A DNA stretch of 64,000 nucleotides from Silvania hatchlandensis (GCF_025564065.1 NZ_JAMGZK010000055.1:62001-126000); one strand, 5' to 3'. Shown: positions 55,314 to 64,000, numbered from the stretch's first letter. A program made the numbers and translations. The notes: a model not told the origin generated them from the sequence alone.

Positions 55314-56558
55314 ATGGCGACACTAACCACCACCCAAACCTCACCCTCGCTGCTCGGCGGTGTGGTGATCATCGGCGGCACAATCATTGGTGCAGGCATG
55401 TTCTCCCTGCCGGTGGTGATGTCCGGGGCGTGGTTCTTCTGGTCGCTGGCGGCACTGGTATTTACCTGGTTCTGTATGCTGCATTCGGGCCTGATGATCC
55501 TCGAAGCGAACCTGAACTACCGCATTGGGTCGAGCTTCGACACCATTACTCGCGACCTGCTGGGTAAACGCTGGAACATTGTGAACGGCATTTCGATAGC
55601 CTTCGTGCTCTATATTCTGACCTACGCCTATATCTCTGCGAGCGGCTCGATTCTGCACCATACCTTCTCAGAGATGTCGCTGGATGTTCCGGCGCGACTG
55701 GCGGGTTTGGTGTTCGCTCTGGCGGTGGCCTTCATCGTCTGGATGAGCACGAAAGCAGTTAGCCGGATGACGGCGATTGTTCTCGGTGCCAAGGTCATCA
55801 CCTTTTTCCTGACCTTCGGCAGCTTGCTGGGGCATGTCACGCCCACTACGTTGTTTAATGTGGCCGAGAGCAATACCTCTTACTCCCCGTATCTGCTGAT
55901 GACCCTGCCGTTCTGCCTGGCGTCGTTTGGCTATCACGGTAACGTGCCGAGCCTGATGAAGTATTATGGTAAAGATCCGCGCACCATCATCCGCTGCCTG
56001 GTGTACGGTACGCTGCTGGCACTGGGGCTGTATGTGATCTGGCTGCTGGGGACGATGGGTAACATCCCGCGTCCGGAATTTATCGGTATTGCGCAGAAGG
56101 GGGGCAACATTGATGTACTGGTGCAGGCGCTGAGTGGGGTGCTGAACAGCCGAAGCCTGGATCTGCTGCTGGTGGTATTCTCCAACTTTGCCGTGGCGAG
56201 CTCTTTTCTTGGCGTAACGCTGGGCCTGTTTGACTATCTGGCGGATCTGTTTGGCTTTGATGATTCTGCGCTGGGGCGTCTGAAAACCGCGCTCCTGACC
56301 TTCCTGCCGCCGGTGATCGGCGGCCTGCTGTGGCCGAACGGTTTCCTGTATGCCATCGGCTATGCGGGCCTGGCGGCGACGATCTGGGCGGCGATTGTAC
56401 CGGCGCTGCTGGCACGGAAATCACGTAAACGCTTCGGCAGCCCAAAATTCCGCGTCTGGGGTGGGAAGCCGATGATTGCGCTGATTCTGGTGTTTGGGGT
56501 TGGCAACGCACTGGTGCACGTTCTGTCGAGTTTTAATCTGTTACCTGTTTATCAGTAA
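55314..56558 (+). CDS. mtr: High-affinity tryptophan permease Mtr
   Basis: Proton-coupled tryptophan importer of the hydroxy/aromatic amino acid permease (HAAAP) family, 414 residues with eleven predicted helices. The [19 protein letters not shown] segment at the N-terminus contains the substrate-binding unwound helix of this family. It has its own TrpR/TyrR-type control region and is separated from deaD by a terminator. Confidence 0.96.
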   Translation: MATLTTTQTSPSLLGGVVIIGGTIIGAGMFSLPVVMSGAWFFWSLAALVFTWFCMLHSGLMILEANLNYRIGSSFDTITRDLLGKRWNIVNGISIAFVLYILTYAYISASGSILHHTFSEMSLDVPARLAGLVFALAVAFIVWMSTKAVSRMTAIVLGAKVITFFLTFGSLLGHVTPTTLFNVAESNTSYSPYLLMTLPFCLASFGYHGNVPSLMKYYGKDPRTIIRCLVYGTLLALGLYVIWLLGTMGNIPRPEFIGIAQKGGNIDVLVQALSGVLNSRSLDLLLVVFSNFAVASSFLGVTLGLFDYLADLFGFDDSALGRLKTALLTFLPPVIGGLLWPNGFLYAIGYAGLAATIWAAIVPALLARKSRKRFGSPKFRVWGGKPMIALILVFGVGNALVHVLSSFNLLPVYQ

Positions 56559-56569
56559 CGCCTCTTTTT

Positions 56570-56592
56570 GCCCTCTCCGTGTAGGAGAGGGC
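56570..56592. repeat. Intergenic palindrome GCCCTCTCC...GGAGAGGGC, copy 1
   Basis: Perfect 9-base arms with a GTGTA loop between the convergent mtr and yhbW genes. There is no T-tract on either strand. The same arms occur at 62871-62892, so this is a dispersed element rather than a gene-specific terminator. Confidence 0.75.
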
Positions 56593-56603
56593 AGCAAATC
56601 GCG

Positions 56604-57611
56604 CTAACCCAACAACGCTTCTTTCACCTGCATCGCCAGATCAAACGAATACAGCCGTGCCTGATGATCGAAAATCTGCCCGTTTACCATGATCTCGTCC
56701 GCCTGCGTTTCGCGCAGCACCGCTTCCAGTCCGTGACGCACTTTGGCCTTATCCCCCACCAGCGACATACTCAGCGCCTGCTGGACGCCATACTGTTCGG
56801 ACGCCGACCACAGCTGATGCATATTCTCCACTGGCGGTGGTAGCTGACCCGTTTCGCCACGGCGCAACTTCATAAAGGCCTGCTGCATAGAGGTAAACAG
56901 GAATTCCGCATCGCGGTTACTGTCTGCTGCAATGATGTTGATGCACACCATTGCGTAGGGTTTTTCCAGTCGCTCAGACGGTTTGAAGTTTGTGCGATAC
57001 AGATGCAGCGCCTGGTGCAGCATATCCGGGGCAAAGTGTGAGGCGAACGCAAACGGCAGGCCGAGCTGTGCCGCCAGCTGGGCGCTGTATAAGCTCGACC
57101 CCAACAGCCAGACCGGGACCTGCTCGCCGTAGCCGGGCACCGGACGCACCTGCGGGTCGGGGTCACGGGCATCAAACCAGTCCACCAGCTCGGCCACATC
57201 ACGCGGGAAGTTGTCGATATCGCCGCTCATATGCCGGCGCAAGGCTCGCATGGTGGGCTGATCGCTACCTGGTGCGCGGCCCAGACCCAAATCGATACGG
57301 CCGGGATAGAGCGTATTCAGCGTGCCAAACTGTTCGGCGATGACCAGCGGTGAATGGTTGGGCAGCATCACACCGCCTGAGCCTAAATGCAGCGTGGTGG
57401 TATTAGCCGCCAGATAGCCAATCAGCACCGAAGTTGCTGCGCTGGCAATACCCACCATGTTGTGATGTTCTGCCAGCCAGTAGCGATGATAGCCGCGCTG
57501 TTCAGCAAGGCGGGCAAGATCCAGAGAGTGGGTAAAGGCAACGCGTGCCGAGGAGCCCTGAGGGATCGGTGCCAGGTCCAGCACCGAAAACGGAATGGAT
57601 TTATCAGTCAT
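56604..57611 (-). CDS. yhbW: Luciferase-like flavin monooxygenase family protein YhbW
   Basis: A 335-residue protein of the bacterial luciferase-like family (TIM barrel; MsnO8-like subgroup), close to E. coli YhbW. Family segments include [38 protein letters not shown] and [14 protein letters not shown]. The substrate is unknown. It follows ubiV by 79 bases on the same strand; the gap contains a nested inverted repeat that may control its translation. Confidence 0.93.
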   Translation of the reverse strand: MTDKSIPFSVLDLAPIPQGSSARVAFTHSLDLARLAEQRGYHRYWLAEHHNMVGIASAATSVLIGYLAANTTTLHLGSGGVMLPNHSPLVIAEQFGTLNTLYPGRIDLGLGRAPGSDQPTMRALRRHMSGDIDNFPRDVAELVDWFDARDPDPQVRPVPGYGEQVPVWLLGSSLYSAQLAAQLGLPFAFASHFAPDMLHQALHLYRTNFKPSERLEKPYAMVCINIIAADSNRDAEFLFTSMQQAFMKLRRGETGQLPPPVENMHQLWSASEQYGVQQALSMSLVGDKAKVRHGLEAVLRETQADEIMVNGQIFDHQARLYSFDLAMQVKEALLG

Positions 57612-57614
57612 AAC

Positions 57615-57686
57615 AGCTCACTTTGTCGACGGTGAATCTTTTAATAGTGCATTAAAAATTAATAACCGTTGTTAACAAAGTGAGCT
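57615..57686 (-). promoter_or_regulatory. Nested inverted repeats between ubiV and yhbW
   Basis: Perfect 12-base arms AGCTCACTTTGT and ACAAAGTGAGCT (57615-57626 and 57675-57686) surround a perfect TTTTAAT-N5-ATTAAAA dyad (57639-57657). The arm nearest yhbW contains the only Shine-Dalgarno-like bases (GTGAG) before its ATG. Confidence 0.6.
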
Positions 57687-57690
57687 TTTT

Positions 57691-58569
57691 TTAAACCTGC
57701 AGTTCCAGCCCGGCCAGCCGCTTCCAGTAGCCGTTGCACTCGCTGTTGGCGGTCAGCGGCAGCGGTGCAGTGCCGTTCTCATTGGCGCGGAAGGCATCGA
57801 TCATCGCGAAGGTGTCGGTGCCCAGCGGCGACAGGCGAACCATATCCACCAGGCCTTTCATCGAGGCCAGTTCGTTGCCCAGGTTATATACGTAGCCGCT
57901 CATGGTCTGAATACCGTTCAGTACGAATACCTGCTGGTTTTCCTGCGAGAGCACACTGCGACCGTTAGGGTATTTGATGCAGCAGGTTTCGCATTCGTCT
58001 TTCGGCAGGTTTTCCGAACGCGCCGTGAAGCAGCGAGCGGAATACGCCAGTGGCAAATGCCCGTAACTCAGCACCTCGACTTCGAACTGATTGCGGATGC
58101 CCAGCTCGTCGCACTGCGCCAGCACATTCACCAGCCAGTCGCGGGAAAGCTCAACGGGCATACACCAGCGGGTCATGCCCTGTTTGAGCAGCAGACGCAG
58201 AGTGACGGCGTTATAGCAGTTCAGCGCATGTCCGGCGACAAACGGCAGCTTGCGCTCGGCACACAGGTTCACCACCCCCAGGTCGCTGGCTTCCAGCAGA
58301 AAATCGCCGTTATCGACGTAGCGTTTCAGCTCATTCAGCTCGGACGAAGCCTGCACCAGCGCCAGCGTTGACAGCACCACCTGCTTGCCGCTGTCCGCCA
58401 GGCTTTTTGCCATCTCCAGCCAGTCGCCCACTTTGGTGGCGCGGCGCTTGCTGCACACCGCTTCGCCGAGATAAATCACATCGGCCTGGCTGTTCGCTGC
58501 CTGCTGGTAAAATTCCTCCAGCGTCTCTTTTGACCAGTAATAGAGCACCGGTCCTAATGAATATTTCAT
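57691..58569 (-). CDS. ubiV: Oxygen-independent ubiquinone hydroxylation protein UbiV
   Basis: U32-peptidase-like Fe-S protein that works with UbiU and UbiT in anaerobic ubiquinone synthesis. The 292-residue protein keeps the four cluster cysteines (one in EAVCSKRR, three in ARCFTARSENLPKDECETCC). It begins 8 bases after ubiU, in one operon. It was formerly yhbV. Confidence 0.95.
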   Translation of the reverse strand: MKYSLGPVLYYWSKETLEEFYQQAANSQADVIYLGEAVCSKRRATKVGDWLEMAKSLADSGKQVVLSTLALVQASSELNELKRYVDNGDFLLEASDLGVVNLCAERKLPFVAGHALNCYNAVTLRLLLKQGMTRWCMPVELSRDWLVNVLAQCDELGIRNQFEVEVLSYGHLPLAYSARCFTARSENLPKDECETCCIKYPNGRSVLSQENQQVFVLNGIQTMSGYVYNLGNELASMKGLVDMVRLSPLGTDTFAMIDAFRANENGTAPLPLTANSECNGYWKRLAGLELQV

Positions 58570-58577
58570 GCGTTATC

Positions 58578-59573
58578 TCACTGCCATTTACGGTGATAGG
58601 CGCCAAGGGTGGTCTGGGTGCCTTCGGACAAGGATCCGAGCGCCTCCATCCAGGCGGGCTGCGGGGCATAGCGCTGTGGATCCGCCATGCAGCGATCGAT
58701 CGCCTGGCGCCACACTTTCGCGACCTGGCTGACGTACGCCGGACTGCGCTGGCGGCCTTCAATTTTCACCGACGCAATGTTTGCCGCCAGCAGCTCCGGC
58801 AGCAGTTCCAGCGTGTTCAGGCTGGTCGGCTCTTCCAGGGCATGGTACAGCTCGCCATCCACCCGATAGCGACCTTTGCACAGCGTAGGGTATCCTGCGT
58901 TTTCATCGTCCTGGTAGCGGTCGATCAGCACCTCGTTCAGGCGTGATTCCAGCCCCTGCGGTGTTTGCTGCCAGCGCACATAGCGGGCCGGAGAGCAGGC
59001 GCCCACGGTGTTTGGCGACTCGCCGGTTAAGTAAGACGACAGATAGCAGCGTCCTTCGGCCATAATGCACAGGCTGCCAAAAGCAAACACCTCCAGCGGT
59101 ACGGGCGTGACGCGCGCCAGCTGTTTAACCTGATGAATTGAGAGCACGCGCGGCAACACCACGCGCGCCACGTCGAAGTGACGATGGTAAAAGCGAATAG
59201 CCTCTTCATTGGTGGCAGATGCCTGAACCGAGACATGGCGCTCAATATGCGGATAACGTTCAGCGGCATACTCAAGCATGGCGAGGTCGGCAAGGATCAG
59301 GGCATCGGCACCCAGCTGGGCGGCCATATCCACCGCCCGCTGCCAGCGCTGATAGCCGTCCGGGTGCGCAAAGGTATTGATCGCGATGTGCAGCTTGCGG
59401 CGATGCTGATGCACAAAGCTCACCGCTTCCTGCAGTTTTTTCTCGGTAAAATTCAGTCCAGCGAAGTGGCGGGCATTGGTATCGTCCTTTAGTCCGATAT
59501 AAACCGCATCGGCACCGTTCTCGATGGCCGCCTTAAGCGCCGGTAGATTTCCAGCAGGGCAGAGCAACTCCAT
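58578..59573 (-). CDS. ubiU: Oxygen-independent ubiquinone hydroxylation protein UbiU
   Basis: U32-family partner of UbiV; the heterodimer carries two 4Fe-4S clusters and hydroxylates ubiquinone precursors using prephenate as oxygen donor in E. coli. The 331-residue protein has cysteines in FGSLCIMAEGRC, GACSPARY and TLCKGRY, the expected ligands. It is divergent from ubiT across a 221-base region that contains a TTGAT FNR half site. Confidence 0.96.
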   Translation of the reverse strand: MELLCPAGNLPALKAAIENGADAVYIGLKDDTNARHFAGLNFTEKKLQEAVSFVHQHRRKLHIAINTFAHPDGYQRWQRAVDMAAQLGADALILADLAMLEYAAERYPHIERHVSVQASATNEEAIRFYHRHFDVARVVLPRVLSIHQVKQLARVTPVPLEVFAFGSLCIMAEGRCYLSSYLTGESPNTVGACSPARYVRWQQTPQGLESRLNEVLIDRYQDDENAGYPTLCKGRYRVDGELYHALEEPTSLNTLELLPELLAANIASVKIEGRQRSPAYVSQVAKVWRQAIDRCMADPQRYAPQPAWMEALGSLSEGTQTTLGAYHRKWQ

Positions 59574-59656
59574 AATTTATCCTGACGTTTACAGCCCCAG
59601 AGGGAGGTAAAATTGTTATCGAACAGGGATTTTAGTTAACCATCTGGCGACAATTT

Positions 59657-59670
59657 TTGATTTAAGGCAG
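59657..59670 (+). promoter_or_regulatory. Possible FNR site in the ubiU-ubiT intergenic region
   Basis: TTGAT-TTAA-GGCAG has a perfect left FNR half site and a poor right half (consensus ATCAA). FNR control of ubiUV and ubiT is known for E. coli, so the site is plausible but weak. Confidence 0.35.
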
Positions 59671-59794
59671 CTAATGGCGTATTGATGACACCAATAATGG
59701 ATTAGGCCGGATGTCAGTTTGTTGATTTACGCCGCTATACCGTCGACTGGATATGGCAAAATATTGGGACTATAGATATCAGGGAGTAATGCTC

Positions 59795-60319
59795 GTGCTG
59801 GATAAACTGCGTTCACGTCTCGTCCACATCGGCCCGTCGCTGTTGAGCGTGCCGGTCAGGCTGGCACCTTTTGCGCTGAAGCGCCAGGTGCTGGAGCAGG
59901 TGCTGAGCTGGCAATTTCGCCAGGCACTGGCGGAGGGCGAGCTGGAGTTTCTGGAAGGACGCTGGCTAAGTATCGAAGTGCGGGATATTGGCCTGCGCTG
60001 GAATACCTCGGTTGAAAACGGTCGGCTGATCGTACGTGAATCGGCCGATGCCGACGTCAGTTTTAGCGCCAATGCCAGCGATCTGCTGATGATTGCGGCA
60101 CGCAAGCAGGATCCTGATACGCTCTTTTTCCAGCGTCGTCTGGTGATTGAAGGCGATACGGAGCTGGGGCTGTACGTCAAAAATCTGATGGATGCGATTG
60201 AACTGGAGCAGATGCCAAAGTCGCTGCGCGTGGCTTTGCTGCAAATGGCCGATTTTGTCGAGGCGGGTTTAAAAACGCCGCCGGAGAGTAAACACACTTC
60301 TGTAGGTGAGCCATGCTGA
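59795..60319 (+). CDS. ubiT: Ubiquinone anaerobic biosynthesis accessory factor UbiT
   Basis: SCP2-domain lipid-binding protein that serves UbiUV and the Ubi complex during anaerobic growth. A GTG start (LDKLRSRLVHIGPSLLSVPV) gives 174 residues, the E. coli length. It lies 8 bases after AGGGAG; the ATG at 59789 is only two bases from that site, and the one at 59753 has no support. It overlaps yhbS by 7 bases. Confidence 0.94.
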   Translation: MLDKLRSRLVHIGPSLLSVPVRLAPFALKRQVLEQVLSWQFRQALAEGELEFLEGRWLSIEVRDIGLRWNTSVENGRLIVRESADADVSFSANASDLLMIAARKQDPDTLFFQRRLVIEGDTELGLYVKNLMDAIELEQMPKSLRVALLQMADFVEAGLKTPPESKHTSVGEPC

Positions 60320-60816
60320 TTCGAGTTGAAATTGGGATCGATGCGCCGGGTATCGATGCGTTATTACGCCGGACGTTCGAAAGTGACGGCGAAGCGCGGC
60401 TGGTGCAGGATCTTCGTGAAGACGGTCTGATTACGCTGGGCCTGGTCGCCACCGACGATGAAGGCCAGGTGGTGGGCTACGTGGCGTTTAGCCCGGTCAC
60501 CGTGCAGGGCGAAGAGCTGCAGTGGGTTGGCATGGCACCGCTGGCCGTCGATGAAGCCTACCGTGGACAAGGTCTGGCGCGCCAGCTGGTCTATGAAGGG
60601 CTCGATTCGTTGAATGAGTTTGGCTATGCAGCGGTGGTGACGCTGGGCGATCCGGCGTTTTACAGCCGTTTAGGCTTCGAGAATGCGGCGCATCACGATC
60701 TGCACTGCCGCTGGCCGGGTACCGAAATGGCTTTCCAGCTGCACGGTCTGGCGGATGATGCCCTGAACGGCGTCAGCGGCCTGGTGGAGTACCACGACCA
60801 CTTTAATCGCTTTTAA
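60313..60816 (+). CDS. yhbS: GNAT-family N-acetyltransferase YhbS
   Basis: A 167-residue GNAT protein with acetyl-CoA motif [15 protein letters not shown] and the C-terminal [14 protein letters not shown] typical of the YhbS subgroup. The substrate is unproven; a link to tRNA/lipid metabolism has been suggested for homologues, but nothing here decides it. It is coupled to ubiT by overlap and converges on yhbQ with a 14-base overlap. Confidence 0.94.
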   Translation: MLIRVEIGIDAPGIDALLRRTFESDGEARLVQDLREDGLITLGLVATDDEGQVVGYVAFSPVTVQGEELQWVGMAPLAVDEAYRGQGLARQLVYEGLDSLNEFGYAAVVTLGDPAFYSRLGFENAAHHDLHCRWPGTEMAFQLHGLADDALNGVSGLVEYHDHFNRF

Positions 60817-61102
60817 TCCGCGACGTTTGCAGGCTCTCACGTAGCGCCTCAAACGACCCATCTCCGGCGACGAGGCGCTCTTTCTGGCGCTTCGTCAGCT
60901 GCTTTATGCGGTATTCCAGCCTCAGCGCAAGCGAGCGCTCACCCACGATGGCAGAAAATGCCAGCGTCAGTTCGCCTTTGCCTCTTAACGCCTTGGCACC
61001 TTTTCCCGTTTGATGCTGCAGGAAACGACGTGCGACGTCGGTGGTGATGCCGGTATACAGCGCATTATCAGCGGTTCGGACCAGATAGAGAAACCAGCAC
61101 AC
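60803..61102 (-). CDS. yhbQ: GIY-YIG nuclease domain protein YhbQ
   Basis: A 99-residue single-domain GIY-YIG protein: the motif appears as [17 protein letters not shown], with the catalytic Arg in DVARRFLQH and a Glu in RLEYRIKQL. The E. coli homologue is linked to DNA damage and has weak nuclease activity. The GTG start at 61102 fits E. coli (one codon shorter); a GTG at 61144 would place the N-terminus within a perfect palindrome. Neither has a good Shine-Dalgarno sequence. Confidence 0.87.
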   Translation of the reverse strand: MCWFLYLVRTADNALYTGITTDVARRFLQHQTGKGAKALRGKGELTLAFSAIVGERSLALRLEYRIKQLTKRQKERLVAGDGSFEALRESLQTSRIKSD

Positions 61103-61122
61103 GGTGGACAGATTCAGTATGT

Positions 61123-61140
61123 TAAGGTGAACGCACCTTA
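61123..61140. promoter_or_regulatory. Perfect TAAGGTG-N4-CACCTTA dyad between yhbQ and yhbP
   Basis: Seven-base arms around AACG, centred about 30 bases from each of the two divergent starts. The size and position fit an operator for a dimeric regulator or a shared control point. Confidence 0.55.
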
Positions 61141-61158
61141 GCACGAGAGAGAAGCGAA

Positions 61159-61587
61159 ATGGAAACTCTGGCCGCCATCAACCGCTGGCTGGCGAAACAG
61201 CACGTCGTCACCTGGTGCGTACACCAGGAAGAGGAGATGTGGTGTGCCAACGCCTTTTACTACTACGATCCGCAGCACGTGGCGTTCTACGTCCTGAGCG
61301 AAGACAAAACCCGTCACGCGCAGATGACCGGTAAACAGGCGAAGGTCGCGGGCACGGTCAACGGACAGCCGAAAACCGTGGCGCTAATCCGCGGTCTGCA
61401 GTTCAAAGGGGAAATTCGCCGTCTGGAAGGGGAAGAAAGCGACGCTCAGCGTAAGCACTATAACCGTCGCTTTCCGGTGGCACTCGCGCTGTCAGCCCCG
61501 GTATGGGAAATTCGCCTCGACGAACTTAAGTTCACTGACAACACGCTGGGGTTTGGTAAAAAACTGCACTGGCTACGCCCCGAGTAA
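61159..61587 (+). CDS. yhbP: UPF0306 protein YhbP, split-barrel flavin-binding fold
   Basis: A 142-residue homologue of E. coli YhbP, related to pyridoxamine-phosphate-oxidase-like split barrels. Conserved segments are [35 protein letters not shown] and [16 protein letters not shown]. The biochemical role is unknown. Its 3' end overlaps yhbO, which is on the other strand, by 15 bases. Confidence 0.92.
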   Translation: METLAAINRWLAKQHVVTWCVHQEEEMWCANAFYYYDPQHVAFYVLSEDKTRHAQMTGKQAKVAGTVNGQPKTVALIRGLQFKGEIRRLEGEESDAQRKHYNRRFPVALALSAPVWEIRLDELKFTDNTLGFGKKLHWLRPE

Positions 61588-62091
61588 GCGCAGCGCCTCA
61601 CGATTAAAGGCCGGCAGATCGTCCGGGGTCCGGCTGGTGACCAGCTGATCTTTATCGACCACCACCTCCTGATCGTAAAAATCCGCACCGGCGTTTTTCA
61701 GATCGATAACGATCGGCTTTACAGCCGTCAGTTTACGACCGCGCACCACTTCGGCGCTGATCAGCAGCTGCGGGCCATGGCAGATGGCAAACACCGGCTT
61801 TCCGGAGGCGACAAAATCGCGGGTGAAGGTAACGAAGCGCTCGTCGCCGCGCAGGGTATCCGGGGAGTGACCGCCGGGCAGCAGCAGGGCATCAAAATCA
61901 GCCGGCCGCACATCATCAATGGCCTTGTCGATGGTGACGCTGGCCTCACCTTTATGGCCTTTTACCGTTTTCCCAGCCTCTTTATCGATCGTAATCACCT
62001 CGTGTCCTGCCAGGCGAAACGCCTCGGCAGGCGAGGTGAACTCTGAATCTTCAAACTCGTCGGTGATCAAGACCGCTATTTTCTTGCTCAT
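61573..62091 (-). CDS. yhbO: Protein/nucleotide deglycase YhbO (DJ-1/PfpI family)
   Basis: A 172-residue DJ-1/PfpI protein with the catalytic cysteine in [10 protein letters not shown] (about Cys104), Glu in [11 protein letters not shown] and the [10 protein letters not shown] loop. The E. coli protein is described as deglycase 2, acting on methylglyoxal- and glyoxal-glycated molecules, and gives stress resistance. It is divergent from yraR. Confidence 0.95.
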   Translation of the reverse strand: MSKKIAVLITDEFEDSEFTSPAEAFRLAGHEVITIDKEAGKTVKGHKGEASVTIDKAIDDVRPADFDALLLPGGHSPDTLRGDERFVTFTRDFVASGKPVFAICHGPQLLISAEVVRGRKLTAVKPIVIDLKNAGADFYDQEVVVDKDQLVTSRTPDDLPAFNREALRLLGA

Positions 62092-62217
62092 GTTTCCCTC
62101 GTTGTTTTGGCTTCAGACAGATTTTTCTCGGTGAGTGGTAAATACTTACCGATAAGACTACTAAGTGTGGTCGAGAGGCATGAAATCGCATACGGACTAA
62201 TCTGCAAAGGAGGAATC

Positions 62218-62862
62218 ATGAGTCAGGTTTTAATTACCGGCGCCACCGGTCTGGTGGGGGGCCACCTGCTGCGGATGTTAATTCAGGAGCGGAAGGTCAA
62301 CTACATTGCTGCACCGACGCGGCGGCCGTTGGGGGACATCGACGGGGTCTTTAACCCGCACGATCCGCAGCTCACCGATGCCCTGGCGCAGGTTCAGGAT
62401 CCGGTGGATATCGTCTTTTGCTGTCTGGGCACCACGAAGCGCGAGGCGGGCAGCAAAGAGGCTTTTATCCATGCCGATTACACTCTGGTGGTGGATACAG
62501 CGCTGACCGGCAAGCGGCTGGGAGCAAAGCACATGCTGGTGGTCAGCTCGATGGGCGCTAACGCGCACTCGCCGTTCTTTTACAACAAGGTAAAAGGCAA
62601 AATGGAAGAGGCGCTGATCGCCCAAAAGTGGGAGCGGCTGACCATTGTGCGTCCGTCGATGCTGCTGGGGGATCGGGAGAAGCACCGATTCAGTGAATCG
62701 GTGTTTGCGCCGATGTTTAAACTGTTGCCCGGTAACTGGAAGTCGATTGATGCCCGCGACGTGGCAGAGGTCATGCTCAAAGAGGCGCTGACGGCGTCGC
62801 CCGCAGGCGTCAACGTTATTCCCTCGGCAAAAATACGCGAGATGGCGCAGGGAGAAGTGTGA
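62218..62862 (+). CDS. yraR: NAD(P)-binding oxidoreductase YraR
   Basis: A 214-residue short-chain-dehydrogenase-like atypical SDR with the dinucleotide motif [11 protein letters not shown] at the N-terminus and [25 protein letters not shown] in the core. The function is unknown. The start has an excellent AAAGGAGG six bases upstream; a longer frame to 62107 is rejected. In E. coli, yraQ lies between yraR and dolP; it is absent here. Confidence 0.94.
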   Translation: MSQVLITGATGLVGGHLLRMLIQERKVNYIAAPTRRPLGDIDGVFNPHDPQLTDALAQVQDPVDIVFCCLGTTKREAGSKEAFIHADYTLVVDTALTGKRLGAKHMLVVSSMGANAHSPFFYNKVKGKMEEALIAQKWERLTIVRPSMLLGDREKHRFSESVFAPMFKLLPGNWKSIDARDVAEVMLKEALTASPAGVNVIPSAKIREMAQGEV

Positions 62863-62870
62863 TGTTTAAG

Positions 62871-62892
62871 GCCCTCTCCATGCGGAGAGGGC
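62871..62892. repeat. Intergenic palindrome GCCCTCTCC...GGAGAGGGC, copy 2
   Basis: Nine-base perfect arms identical to those at 56570-56592, here with an ATGC loop. It lies between the convergent yraR and dolP genes, 8 bases after the yraR stop. Confidence 0.75.
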
Positions 62893-62903
62893 AACAGGCG
62901 GGA

Positions 62904-63479
62904 TTACTTCAGGTAGGTAAAGGCGGTCGTGACGTGCTTAACGCCGCTCACCCGGCTGGCAAGATCGGCCGCCGCTTTGCCTTCACGGTCGGTTACCAGG
63001 CCGAGCAGGAACACTTCGCCATTCTCGGTAGTCACTTTCACATTCGATGATTTAACCTGATCGCTGCCCAACAGCTGGGAGCGCACTTTGGTGGTGATCC
63101 AGGTATCGTTCGACGCCGTTCCCAGGCCAATCGGCTGGCCCTGACGTACTTCGTTAAACACCTCGGTCGTTCCCTCTACACCCATTGCGATTTGCTTCGC
63201 GCGGGCGGCGAGTTCGGTATTCGGTGCCTGGCCTGCCAGCAGCACTTTGCCCTGATAAGCGGTAACGTTAATGCGCGCGTCTTTCTTGATCTGCTGGTCT
63301 TTGGATAATGCGCTGTTCACGCGCAGCTCCAGCGTACTGTCATCCACCTGCGTGCCCACGGAACGCGGGTCAGTTGCGGCTTTGGTGCTAACCGCCGCGG
63401 TACCCACTACCGCTGCAGCAACACATCCCTGAAGCAGCAGTGCAGAAATAAGGACTGCGAGGGGCGAAAATGCCTTCAT
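62904..63479 (-). CDS. dolP: Outer-membrane lipoprotein DolP (YraP)
   Basis: Division- and outer-membrane-integrity lipoprotein of 191 residues with a lipobox LLQGC (Cys19) and two BON domains (about 46-112 and 123-190). It binds anionic phospholipids and localises to the division site in E. coli, and supports NlpD activation and BAM function. It is 9 bases downstream of diaA. Confidence 0.96.
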   Translation of the reverse strand: MKAFSPLAVLISALLLQGCVAAAVVGTAAVSTKAATDPRSVGTQVDDSTLELRVNSALSKDQQIKKDARINVTAYQGKVLLAGQAPNTELAARAKQIAMGVEGTTEVFNEVRQGQPIGLGTASNDTWITTKVRSQLLGSDQVKSSNVKVTTENGEVFLLGLVTDREGKAAADLASRVSGVKHVTTAFTYLK

Positions 63480-63488
63480 GTAAACTCC

Positions 63489-64000
63489 TTAATCATCCTG
63501 GTGAGGGAAAAGCGTGTTATCAATCAGATCGCACAAACAGTTCACCGTCAGCATGTGCATTTCCTGAATACGCGCACTGCGGTGAGAAGGAATGCGGATC
63601 TCGACGTCATGCGGACCCAGCAGCCCAGCCAGCTCGCCGCCATCGTAGCCGGTCAATGCGACGATAGTCATATCGCGGGTGACGGCAGCCTCAACGGCTT
63701 TTACGATGTCACGGCTGTTGCCGCGCGTGGAGATGGCCAGCAGAACATCACCGGCATGTCCTAACGCACGGACCTGCTTGGCGTAGATCTCGTCATGAAG
63801 ACGATCGTTAGCAATCGCCGTTAAGACCACATTATCGGTATTAAGTGCAAGGGCAGGTAAACTGGGACGCTCAGTTTCAAAACGGTTGATCATACTGGCA
63901 GCAAAATGCTGTGCGTTGGCGGCCGATGTGCCGTTGCCACAACAGAGGATTTTGTTGCCGTTAAGCAGGGATTGCACCAGCGTCATCGCCGCACGGGAGA
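63489..64000 (-). CDS. diaA: DnaA initiator-associating protein DiaA, N-terminus beyond window edge
   Basis: SIS-domain protein whose tetramer binds DnaA and promotes timely initiation at oriC. The internal methionine at 63986 is not the start: the frame stays open to the window end and the codons before it read SRAA, as at this position in E. coli DiaA. About 26-30 N-terminal codons are missing. Visible motifs are [26 protein letters not shown] and [12 protein letters not shown]. Confidence 0.95.
   Translation of the reverse strand, partial: SRAAMTLVQSLLNGNKILCCGNGTSAANAQHFAASMINRFETERPSLPALALNTDNVVLTAIANDRLHDEIYAKQVRALGHAGDVLLAISTRGNSRDIVKAVEAAVTRDMTIVALTGYDGGELAGLLGPHDVEIRIPSHRSARIQEMHMLTVNCLCDLIDNTLFPHQDD

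Noticed and set aside
59680-59696. TATTG-N7-CAATA inverted repeat upstream of ubiT
   Set aside because: Short arms in AT-rich DNA with no match to a known regulator I could name; too weak to list as a site.

Overview
The window is a stretch of core chromosome from a gamma-proteobacterium of the family Enterobacteriaceae. Protein sequences, lengths and gene order match Escherichia coli K-12 almost gene for gene, but local differences point to Enterobacter or a close relative such as Lelliottia: a PmrAB-type two-component pair next to dacB, a dihydroxyacetone kinase gene beside ahr, and no yjgN, yrbL, yhbX or yraQ at their E. coli positions. There is no insertion sequence, prophage, integron, CRISPR array or rRNA. 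The comparisons with E. coli are from memory of that genome, not from a search.

Layout. (1) 1-9326: the end of a dihydroxyacetone kinase gene, ahr, yjgM, valS, holC and pepA, then the divergent LPS-export permease genes lptF-lptG. (2) 9460-21314: arcB with the sRNA ArcZ on the opposite strand at its 3' end, elbB-mtgA, then the large reverse-strand cluster yrbG-kdsD-kdsC-lptC-lptA-lptB-rpoN-hpf-ptsN-rapZ-npr (LPS Kdo synthesis, LPS transport, sigma-54 and the nitrogen PTS). (3) 21545-26684: mlaFEDCB (outer-membrane lipid asymmetry), ibaG, murA and sfsB. (4) 26913-34164: ispB, rplU-rpmA-yhbE-obgE, and a dacB-pmrA-pmrB operon facing obgE. (5) 34230-42531: GraL/greA, yhbY, rlmE-ftsH-folP-glmM, secG-leuU, argG. 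(6) 42697-56558: the metY-rimP-nusA-infB-rbfA-truB-rpsO-pnp-nlpI-yrbN-deaD-mtr translation and RNA-decay superoperon region. (7) 56604-64000: yhbW, ubiUV with divergent ubiT, yhbS, yhbQ, yhbP, yhbO, yraR, dolP and the start-truncated diaA.

Functional themes. Envelope biogenesis dominates: LptABCFG, KdsCD, MlaBCDEF, MurA, MtgA, PBP4, NlpI, DolP and GlmM. Gene expression comes next: ValS, NusA, IF2, RbfA, RimP, TruB, S15, L21, L27, GreA, RlmE, ObgE, PNPase, DeaD and two tRNAs. Anaerobic physiology is represented by ArcB/ArcZ and the oxygen-independent ubiquinone proteins UbiT, UbiU and UbiV.

No undescribed multi-gene system is visible. The observations most worth following are: the lptG|arcB junction, which fits an inversion symmetric about oriC; the dacB-linked PmrAB pair; a 12-base inverted repeat that could hide the yhbW ribosome binding site in read-through transcripts; a perfect palindrome between yhbQ and yhbP; and the structured metY-rimP spacer. 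No gene-free stretch exceeds about 300 bases.
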